From an uncultured Alphaproteobacteria bacterium (GTDB lineage Bacteria > Pseudomonadota > Alphaproteobacteria > UBA7985 > CAJQQZ01), in NCBI GenBank assembly GCA_905480445.1, contig CAJQQJ010000030.1, positions 1 to 8,946 on the forward strand: DNA of 8,946 nucleotides. The letters run 5' to 3'. The position numbers were made by a program, and so were the translations under genes. Below the pieces are notes generated by a model. It did no database searches. It was given only the letters and a program-made list of their open reading frames with translations, and had not been told where the DNA came from. This document shows positions 1 to 5,608 of the stretch, one piece after another. The stretch's first letter is position 1; each line of letters opens with the position of its first letter.

Positions 1-874
1 TCGAGATCCAATTGAATGCTTCGCCCTGATCACTTTTAGGGTCGGCGGTAAGGCTGGTCAGTATTTCCTTGCAACGAAGGCTTTCTGAAACCAAGAGATT
101 AGCATCTTCAAGCATCCGAGAATTCTTAGGCAGATCTGCTGCTAATTCTTTGGCAACTAAGACAATTGTCCCAAGTGGCGTCCCCAACTCATGCGCGGCT
201 GCCGCGGCTAGTCCACCCACTGCTGATAGCTTTTGCTCTCTTTCCAGGGCTAGTTCTGCAGAAGTTAACGCATTTGAAACATCCCGGGCTTCTGCAGCTA
301 GACTAGCAACATAGGAAGTGGTGAAGATGACGGAAATAGCTAGAGCAGAACCGATTCCAAAGATGTAAAGGAACGGCAGCTCTAGATTTCCTTGCCCCCA
401 AGGTAGCGGCTTGTGATCATAGATCAGAACTGCAATGGCAAAAAGTGCGAGAGCAGAAAGTACAGTTGTACTTTGTCTAGAAAGAACTGACGCAGACACT
501 GTAACGGGTGCCAAAATCAAAATGCAAAAGGGATTGGTCAATCCACCGGTAAGCCAGAACAAGACAGCCAATTGAATAATGTCAAAGCCCAAAAACAAGG
601 CAACGTCATTTTCCTGCAGCCAACTGCCCTGCTGCCCTTCCCGCCTGACGGTTAAACGCAGAGCGACTAGATTGACAAACGCCGACGCGGCAACAGCGAG
701 CAAACTAGCAAAGAGCGGTAAGGAAAAACCAATCCAGAAATGAACAAGCAAAATCGTCGCCGCCTGACCGAAGACAGCGATCCAGCGAATGAGCACCAAG
801 GTTCTAAGGTTAATGCGTCCGTGTGCAGCCGAAGCACTTAAACGACCGAGAGGATTAGCTGTCGTAATATCCAT
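1..874 (-). CDS. regB: RegB/PrrB-type redox-sensing sensor histidine kinase, C-terminus cut by the window edge
   Basis: Membrane sensor kinase that in known relatives responds to the ubiquinone pool and oxygen and phosphorylates the response regulator RegA/PrrA. The 291 visible residues, read by hand from the reverse strand, begin with a hydrophobic N-terminal half of about six membrane segments (roughly 23-190). Between two of these lies GGLTNPF (110-116), matching the RegB quinone-binding heptapeptide. The dimerisation/phosphoacceptor region contains AAAAHELGTPLG, with H228 as the predicted phosphorylated histidine. C268 in LRCKEI sits where RegB carries its redox-active cysteine. The ATP-binding domain lies beyond position 1. 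The start is ATG with GAGG at 882-885, seven bases upstream. It follows cobT by 44 bases on the same strand, with no terminator seen between, so co-transcription is likely. The family call is strong; the signal it senses here is inferred from the retained motifs. Confidence 0.93.
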   Translation of the reverse strand, partial: MDITTANPLGRLSASAAHGRINLRTLVLIRWIAVFGQAATILLVHFWIGFSLPLFASLLAVAASAFVNLVALRLTVRREGQQGSWLQENDVALFLGFDIIQLAVLFWLTGGLTNPFCILILAPVTVSASVLSRQSTTVLSALALFAIAVLIYDHKPLPWGQGNLELPFLYIFGIGSALAISVIFTTSYVASLAAEARDVSNALTSAELALEREQKLSAVGGLAAAAAHELGTPLGTIVLVAKELAADLPKNSRMLEDANLLVSESLRCKEILTSLTADPKSDQGEAFNWIS

Positions 875-918
875 TATCTGACCTCAAGCACCCGATTGGT
901 TCCATATAGATTTTTATT

Positions 919-1947
919 CTAGTCTGACTTGCCAGCAACTCCTGCTTCAGCAAAGGTAGCCATTCCAGAGTGACAAGCTATCGCTGCCTTCAAAATCGGA
1001 ATAGCTAAAGAAGCACCAGAAGCTTCGCCTAAACGCATGCCAAGGTCAAACAAAGGATTTTTACCCAGTTTTTCAGTTAAAGCCTTGTGACCCGGTTCAG
1101 CTGAACTATGGGCCACAATGCAGTGATCAAGAGCACCTTTGCAACTGGCTTCAAGAGTAGCCGCAGCAGCAGTGCAAATAAAACCGTCGAGAACAACTGG
1201 TACTTTGGCCATGCGCGCCGCCAGAATCGCGCCTACAATGGCCGCTAACTCCATTCCACCAACACAACGTAAAACCTCCAGCCCATCTGAAGCAGCACCA
1301 GAATGAAGAGCAACGGCTTCGTCGATCACTGCTTTTTTATTGGCTAGAGCCGCTCCATCAACGCCGGTGCCGGGCCCTGCCCAATCTTCACTCGTTCCCC
1401 CAAACAAAAGTGCGGAAACAGCCGCTGCAGAAGTCGTGTTTGCGATCCCCATTTCGCCTAAGCAGAGCAGATCAACACCAGGCTCCACGGCTGTCATGCC
1501 ATAAGCCATGGCTTTCACACAGTCCTCTTCACTCATGGCTGGACCAGTTGTGAAATCTTTGGTTGGATTGTCCAAATCCAGCTCGTAGACTTTAAGATCG
1601 GCGTCAGAAAAACCGCAGAGCTGGTTCACAGCCGCACCACCATGTAAGAAGTTCGCAACCATTTGCTTGGTAACTTCTGCCGGGAATGCCGAAACGCCTC
1701 TAGCCGCAACACCGTGATTACCAGCAAAGACAGCAGTCCGTGGATGTTCAATCGTGGGCGGGTGCTTGCCCTGCCATGTCGCCAACCAAGACACCAGCTC
1801 TTCCAACCGCCCAAGGGAGCCAGCAGGTTTTGTTAACTGCACTTCTCTTTCGGCCGTTGCAGTTGCTGCCTCCAGATCTGGGCCAGGCAACTGAGGGAAG
1901 AGTTTACGAATTTCATCGAATGAAGCAAGTGAGGCTGAGCTGGGCAC
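919..1947 (-). CDS. cobT: Nicotinate-nucleotide--dimethylbenzimidazole phosphoribosyltransferase CobT
   Basis: Cytosolic enzyme of cobalamin nucleotide-loop assembly. It transfers phosphoribose from nicotinate mononucleotide to 5,6-dimethylbenzimidazole (or another lower-ligand base), giving alpha-ribazole phosphate. At 342 residues it is of normal family length. Visible family signatures are GNHGVAARGVSAFP (76-89), LGEMGIANTTSAA (163-175), GTGVDG (193-198), RCVGGMELAAIVGA (227-240) and MRLGEASGASLA (304-315). E308 in the last motif matches the catalytic glutamate known from Salmonella CobT. The start is GTG, with AAGGGA at 1955-1960 seven bases upstream; no better ATG is present. The gene is divergent from cobS and is followed by the RegB-like kinase. 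Enzymes of this family accept several bases, so the actual lower ligand cannot be read from this sequence. Confidence 0.97.
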   Translation of the reverse strand: MPSSASLASFDEIRKLFPQLPGPDLEAATATAEREVQLTKPAGSLGRLEELVSWLATWQGKHPPTIEHPRTAVFAGNHGVAARGVSAFPAEVTKQMVANFLHGGAAVNQLCGFSDADLKVYELDLDNPTKDFTTGPAMSEEDCVKAMAYGMTAVEPGVDLLCLGEMGIANTTSAAAVSALLFGGTSEDWAGPGTGVDGAALANKKAVIDEAVALHSGAASDGLEVLRCVGGMELAAIVGAILAARMAKVPVVLDGFICTAAAATLEASCKGALDHCIVAHSSAEPGHKALTEKLGKNPLFDLGMRLGEASGASLAIPILKAAIACHSGMATFAEAGVAGKSD

Positions 1948-2075
1948 TTTGTGTTCCCTTAGTTGATGGTATTGTTGCGTCGATTCTTCGAGGGCTCTAT
2001 AAGCCCCTGAAGTTTAGGCGTAAAAAGCAGGTTCTTTTCACCTAAGCAATCAGAATTTGGTACAAGCGTTTAAAA
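1948..2075. promoter_or_regulatory. Divergent cobT/cobS intergenic region
   Basis: This 128-base space must hold the start signals for cobT leftwards and cobS rightwards. It contains an imperfect palindrome at 1986-2012 and AT-rich DNA close to the cobS start. I could not find a convincing -35/-10 pair on either strand. The region is short for a full cobalamin riboswitch, and no B12-box-like conserved element was recognised. Regulation by a protein, or no cobalamin control at this point, is therefore more likely; this is an inference. Confidence 0.45.
1986..2012. repeat. Imperfect inverted repeat between cobT and cobS
   Basis: Two 11-base arms, CTTCGAGGGCT and AGCCCCTGAAG, flank a five-base centre (CTATA on the plus strand). 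They pair at nine of eleven positions, with a two-base mismatch in the middle. Neither strand has a T-run after the structure, so it does not look like an intrinsic terminator. It could be an operator for a dimeric regulator or a leader hairpin of cobT mRNA. Its role is unknown. Confidence 0.5.
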
Positions 2076-2846
2076 ATGTTCCTCCAAAAACTTCCTGAGC
2101 ATCTCTATCTATCCGTCACTTTTCTGACGCGTATTCCTTTGCCCTCTTTTCGGCGGAATTTGGATCAAGGACTAGCGAACTCTGCTTATTGTTTCGCATT
2201 CGTTGGTGCGCTCATCGGCGTGCTAACAGCTTACTTTGCATGGTTGGTGCAACCATTGGGGCTAGTCAATCTCGTGCTTGCTATCTTACTGGTCGGATTC
2301 ACAGCCTTACTGACAGGCGCATTGCACGAAGACGGACTTGCGGACTGTTGCGATGGTTTTGGCGGCGGCCATAATAGAGATCGAAAACTAGAGATTATGA
2401 AGGACAGTCGGATCGGTACCTACGGCGTTCTTGCCTTGATTTTGGTGACTGCTTTAAAAATTGCCCTGCTCTCTAACCTATTAGAATTCAATTTTCTTGA
2501 GTTTACCTTCACGCTAGCAGTTGTTCATTCACTGTCTCGGGCTTCGATGCCCGTAACAATGGCGATAATGTCACCAGCAAAAACATCGGGCTTAGCCTCC
2601 ACTGCTGGCAAAGTGGCCCCAATCTTAGCCGTACTTGGATTTGGCCTAAGCCTGTTGATCATTTGGATAGTCTTCGGGCTCAGCCCAATGTTTTGGGCCG
2701 CAGTGATCACTCTGTTAGTTCTCGCAGGGTTTGTTTGGCTGTCCCATCGTCAAATCGGTGGTTTTACCGGCGACAGCCTGGGTGCTCAGCAACAAATCAT
2801 TGAAGTTGCGTTGTTGGCATTCTTTGTCTCTCACTTAGGTTTCTAG
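2076..2846 (+). CDS. cobS: Adenosylcobinamide-GDP ribazoletransferase CobS
   Basis: Integral inner-membrane enzyme of late cobalamin synthesis. It joins adenosylcobinamide-GDP with alpha-ribazole (or its 5'-phosphate, the CobT product), giving adenosylcobalamin (phosphate) and GMP. At 256 residues it has the usual length. Family signatures are FLTRIPLP (16-23), the acidic metal-binding stretch TGALHEDGLADCCDGFGGG (80-98), KDSRIGTYG (109-117) and the C-terminal GGFTGDSLGA (228-237). Hydrophobic segments lie near 40-80, 115-150, 181-224 and 241-254. An in-frame TAA at 2043-2045 limits upstream extension, and the ATG at 2076 is the best start, although its ribosome-binding site is weak. It is divergent from cobT and followed four bases later by the cobC-like gene. 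The same enzyme is called CobV in Pseudomonas denitrificans nomenclature. Confidence 0.97.
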   Translation: MFLQKLPEHLYLSVTFLTRIPLPSFRRNLDQGLANSAYCFAFVGALIGVLTAYFAWLVQPLGLVNLVLAILLVGFTALLTGALHEDGLADCCDGFGGGHNRDRKLEIMKDSRIGTYGVLALILVTALKIALLSNLLEFNFLEFTFTLAVVHSLSRASMPVTMAIMSPAKTSGLASTAGKVAPILAVLGFGLSLLIIWIVFGLSPMFWAAVITLLVLAGFVWLSHRQIGGFTGDSLGAQQQIIEVALLAFFVSHLGF

Positions 2847-2850
2847 CACA

Positions 2851-3510
2851 ATGGGCAAGACAACAAGATGGTGGTGGGTACGACATGCGCCGGTCGTCAA
2901 TCCTGAGAAAACGATCTATGGCCAGTCTCGCGACTTGTCTGCCAATGTTGCTGACAGCCATAGCTATGAAACTCTGGCAAAAGTCTTACCACGCAAGGCA
3001 CAATGGATCACGTCCAATTTCAAGAGGACGCGCGAAACAGCCGATGCCATAATTGCTGCCGGTGTTCCCTGCCGCCATCGCGCAGAAGTACCTGAGTTTG
3101 CCGAGCAAAATTTCGGAGATTGGGAAGGTCTGACATGGTCAGAACTTCACAAAGTTGGCCAAACAACTGCCTTTTGGTTGGCTCCTGCAGAAACAAAGGC
3201 ACCTAACGGCGAAAGCTGGTCGGATGTTTTTCAGCGTACAAGTGAAAAGAAAAAAGAGCTTACCAAAACGTACAGAGGTAAAGACATCATTTGCGTCGCT
3301 CATGGAGGCTCTATCCGAGCTGCTGTTGCCTTGGCATTGGGCCTGTCACCGACCCAGGCCTTGAAGTTGTCTATTGAAAATTGGTCTGTGACACGGCTGG
3401 ATCATTTTCATTACACCGATATCGATGGTGCTGAGAAAGATGGTTGGAAACTCTGCCATCTCAACCTGTCTCCCAACGCTTTGTTGCGGAACGAAAAACC
3501 AACCAATTAG
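2851..3510 (+). CDS. cobC: Histidine phosphatase family protein, probable alpha-ribazole phosphatase (CobC-like)
   Basis: Member of the histidine phosphatase (phosphoglycerate mutase-like) superfamily, 219 residues. The N-terminal signature is WWWVRHAP (7-14), where H12 would form the phosphohistidine and R11 bind phosphate. Further matches are KRTRETA (58-64; R59 or R61 as the second phosphate-binding arginine), FAEQNFGDWEG (83-93; acidic E85) and CVAHGGSIRA (148-157; second histidine H151). The superfamily call is firm. The specific role, removing the 5'-phosphate from alpha-ribazole phosphate or adenosylcobalamin phosphate, rests on its position four bases after cobS and opposite cobT. Translation probably depends on cobS, because the upstream ribosome-binding site is weak and lies within the cobS end. 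A general sugar-phosphate phosphatase is the main alternative. Confidence 0.85.
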   Translation: MGKTTRWWWVRHAPVVNPEKTIYGQSRDLSANVADSHSYETLAKVLPRKAQWITSNFKRTRETADAIIAAGVPCRHRAEVPEFAEQNFGDWEGLTWSELHKVGQTTAFWLAPAETKAPNGESWSDVFQRTSEKKKELTKTYRGKDIICVAHGGSIRAAVALALGLSPTQALKLSIENWSVTRLDHFHYTDIDGAEKDGWKLCHLNLSPNALLRNEKPTN

Positions 3511-3585
3511 GCTCGACTGCAAAATTCGGATAGAGCTTGAAGTCTAGCTCTGGCAAATTGGCTTTAACAAGAGTTGAGAGATCCA
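3511..3585 (+). other. Short spacer between cobC and the ada-like gene, with a weak hairpin
   Basis: This 75-base gap contains an inverted repeat, AGAGCT (3532-3537) and AGCTCT (3546-3551), with an eight-base loop. No T-run follows, so it is not a convincing terminator, and the four plus-strand genes could be one transcript. No sequence resembling the Ada box of E. coli ada/alkA promoters was recognised here. Confidence 0.35.
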
Positions 3586-4455
3586 ATGGAAACCAAATCT
3601 GCTTCAAGCCCATTAATAAACAAAGCCTGCGAACTGATTGCACAGGCTTTCGAAAACCAAGACTGGCCGGGTTTACGATTGCTGCCTATCGCCGATCAAC
3701 TGGGCCTTAGCCCCTGGCAGTTCCAGCGGCAGTTCAAAGACACTCTAGGCATCAGTCCTCGAGAATATATTACGGCCCGAAAGCTTGAGCTCTTCCGTGG
3801 TGCCGTCAAATCGGGCGATGAAATCTCTGGTGCCTCCTTTGAGTCAGGTTTTGGATCATCATCAAGGCTCTATGAGCAGGCACAAACGGCCTTAGGCATG
3901 ACACCGGCCTCTTACAAAAAGGGCGGTGCTGGGCTCAATATTCACTATGCGATTGCCGACTGTAATCTTGGCCGCTTGCTCATCGCAGCCACCGACCGTG
4001 GGCTCTGTTTTCTGGCTATCGACGAAAAAGATGATTTCTTAATTGAAAATCTGACAGGTGAGTTTCCAAAAGCCAAGTCTATAACCAAGGATCAAGAGCT
4101 TCTCGGATCTGCGCTAGAAGATGTCATCAACTACCTTGAAGGCAAAGCCCCGCATCCAGATCTGCCATTGGATGTGCAAGCCACTGCATTCCAAAGACGT
4201 GTTTGGTTGGAACTTCTAGCAATCCCCCCCGGACAAACCCGCTCTTATGCCGAAATGGCCGAACGCCTCGATTTGCCATCTGGCCAACGTGCTGTCGCTA
4301 GAGCCTGCGCCTCTAACAAAGTTGCTTTGGTGATTCCTTGTCACCGTGTAATAAGAAGCGATGGTGCCTACGGCGGCTATCGCTGGGGCTTAGGTCGCAA
4401 GAAAATTCTACTAGACTGGGAAAAAGAACAAGGTGGCGAAAGAGCAAGTCATTGA
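3586..4455 (+). CDS. Ada-like protein: AraC-type HTH domain fused to O6-alkylguanine-DNA methyltransferase, lacking the N-terminal zinc domain
   Basis: DNA alkylation repair protein, 289 residues. Residues about 12-112 form an AraC-type region with both helix-turn-helix units (around LLPIADQLGLSPWQFQRQF and the segment ending LGMTPASYKK). Residues about 118-280 form the Ogt/C-Ada suicide methyltransferase. C252 in VIPCHRV accepts the methyl group from O6-methylguanine, R235 in QRAVARACASN matches the base-flipping arginine, and YGGYRWGLGRK (262-272) is typical of Ada proteins. E. coli Ada has an extra N-terminal zinc domain whose cysteine repairs methylphosphotriesters and switches Ada into an activator; that domain is absent. 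I chose ATG at 3586, with GAGAG at 3576-3580 five bases upstream, over an in-frame TTG at 3574 that has no properly spaced site. The end overlaps the next gene by 23 bases. Confidence 0.93.
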   Translation: METKSASSPLINKACELIAQAFENQDWPGLRLLPIADQLGLSPWQFQRQFKDTLGISPREYITARKLELFRGAVKSGDEISGASFESGFGSSSRLYEQAQTALGMTPASYKKGGAGLNIHYAIADCNLGRLLIAATDRGLCFLAIDEKDDFLIENLTGEFPKAKSITKDQELLGSALEDVINYLEGKAPHPDLPLDVQATAFQRRVWLELLAIPPGQTRSYAEMAERLDLPSGQRAVARACASNKVALVIPCHRVIRSDGAYGGYRWGLGRKKILLDWEKEQGGERASH

Positions 4456-5161
4456 AGAACCCTTTCTCTTCCATGATGGTGTTGAACGGCCGATAACCAT
4501 CAAGCTCTCTTCCAGAGCGCGGCGCATTCAAATCAAGATCGATCATCATGGCGGCGGCATTCATTTGACGCTACCCAAATCTGTCAAGCCCATCAAAGGC
4601 CTAGAGTTCATCAAGAAGCAACAAGCTTGGATCCTGGCAAAACTCAGCAGACTGGAAGAAGGCCACCCCTTTGAGGATGGCATGAAGTTACCCTTTAAGG
4701 GTCGCATTTGCCGCGTACACCACTCACCCGGCCGCGGCTTAATCTCTTATCTGCCCGAACAAGCCGAAATAAGGGTCCATGGCCAGATTGAGCATTTACC
4801 GAGACGCCTTCTAGATTGGTTGCGGAAAGAGGCCAAAAGCGATCTTTCACAGCGTTCCGTTGCTAAAGCCCATAAACTTGGCATTACCATTAAACAAATC
4901 ACCATCCGGGATCAGAAGACCCGCTGGGGTTCTTGTTCCTCGAACAAAACATTATCTTACAGTTGGCGCTTGATTATGGCACCGCCAACTGTGCTTGATT
5001 ACATGGCTGCCCACGAAGTCGCACACCTAAAGGAAATGAATCACGGTCCTAATTTTTGGCACCTGACAGACAGCCTTTTAGATCCGTGCACGAACCGGGA
5101 AGAGGCGCAACGCTGGCTGAAAAACGAAGGTCGGAAACTCTTCGCTTACGGTCGTGACTAA
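4433..5161 (+). CDS. YgjP/DUF45 family zinc metallopeptidase-like protein (SprT-like active site)
   Basis: Protein of 242 residues of the YgjP-like (DUF45/M48-related) family of predicted metal-dependent hydrolases. The C-terminal half carries the full signature: TRWGSCS (163-169), SWRLIMAPP (177-185), then HEVAH (194-198), with H194 and H198 as metal ligands and E195 as catalytic base, followed by MNHGPNFW (202-209), where H204 is the likely third ligand. The N-terminal half (about 18-120) is the less conserved beta-rich part usual in the family. The start is GTG inside the Ada-like gene, overlapping its last 23 bases in another frame, so translational coupling is likely. No signal peptide is visible, so it is probably cytoplasmic. 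The substrate is unknown; the active-site arrangement is like that of SprT/Spartan proteases. Its stop lies three bases from the stop of the convergent VOC gene. Confidence 0.92.
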   Translation: MAKEQVIEEPFLFHDGVERPITIKLSSRARRIQIKIDHHGGGIHLTLPKSVKPIKGLEFIKKQQAWILAKLSRLEEGHPFEDGMKLPFKGRICRVHHSPGRGLISYLPEQAEIRVHGQIEHLPRRLLDWLRKEAKSDLSQRSVAKAHKLGITIKQITIRDQKTRWGSCSSNKTLSYSWRLIMAPPTVLDYMAAHEVAHLKEMNHGPNFWHLTDSLLDPCTNREEAQRWLKNEGRKLFAYGRD

Positions 5162-5171
5162 GTCCTAGTCC
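5157..5171. repeat. Small palindrome at the convergent stop codons
   Basis: GACTA and TAGTC flank the five-base centre AGTCC exactly where the two convergent genes end (TAA on plus, TAG on minus, three bases apart). The stem is only five pairs and has no T-run on either side, so it is at best a weak bidirectional pause or stop signal. Confidence 0.3.
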
Positions 5172-5599
5172 TTAATGTGCACTGAAGGAACCCAGACATA
5201 GCCATCAGCATCGTAAAGATAGGCCTCGTGTAAACCATGGGGTTTGTCACTTGGTTCTTGCAGCACGCCGCCACCAAAAGACGGGGCCTTTGCAGCAGCC
5301 TCGGCTGGATCAACATCGTAAAGGCGCAGCTCTATTCCGGCCCCTCTGGCCTGATCTCCGGAGACGAGAGATGGTAAAGGATTTGAGTGATAAGTATGGT
5401 CCGCGTGGAGCATCCATTGCTGTTCTTGGTAACGCATAACAGCAAAGTCCTTGTTGCCAAACACGGCTTCCGCACCCAAAACGTTCACCTGAAATTCAAT
5501 TGATTTCAGCACGTCTTTCACAAGCAGATTGACGCCAAAACCTTTGAGGCTTCGTCCATAGACATCACCTGGTGTGAACTTTTCTGTATCCGTTTCCAT
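5165..5599 (-). CDS. Glyoxalase/bleomycin-resistance-fold (VOC superfamily) protein
   Basis: Small protein of 144 residues with one VOC-type repeat pair. It opens with GFGVNLLVKDVLKSIEFQVNVLGAEAVF (from residue 20, the first beta-alpha-beta unit) and has the second half in GIELRLYDVDPAEAAAKA (88-104). It ends with HEAYLYDADGYVWVPS (124-139), the typical DPDGY-like close of the fold. VOC proteins include glyoxalase I, dioxygenases and antibiotic-binding proteins. The usual first metal-ligand histidine is not evident (N24 lies near that place), while E90 and E125 could be ligands, so no reaction is assigned. The start is ATG with GAGGA at 5606-5610, six bases upstream. That site overlaps the stop codon of the penicillin-binding protein gene, so translation is probably coupled to it. 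Confidence 0.82.
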   Translation of the reverse strand: METDTEKFTPGDVYGRSLKGFGVNLLVKDVLKSIEFQVNVLGAEAVFGNKDFAVMRYQEQQWMLHADHTYHSNPLPSLVSGDQARGAGIELRLYDVDPAEAAAKAPSFGGGVLQEPSDKPHGLHEAYLYDADGYVWVPSVHIKD

Positions 5600-5608
5600 G
5601 GGTCTTCC

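Noticed and set aside
69..314. 81-codon plus-strand frame near the left edge
   Set aside because: It is antisense to the RegB phosphoacceptor region, whose motifs are unmistakable on the minus strand.
1740..2045. 101-codon plus-strand frame across the start of cobT
   Set aside because: It lies mostly antisense to well-conserved cobT coding sequence and has no recognisable protein features.
1948..2075. Cobalamin riboswitch before cobT or cobS
   Set aside because: The region is short for the full structure and I saw no B12-box-like element on either strand. A covariance-model search would settle it.
3532..3551. Terminator between cobC and the ada-like gene
   Set aside because: The six-base stem has an eight-base loop and no T-run, so it is too weak to call.
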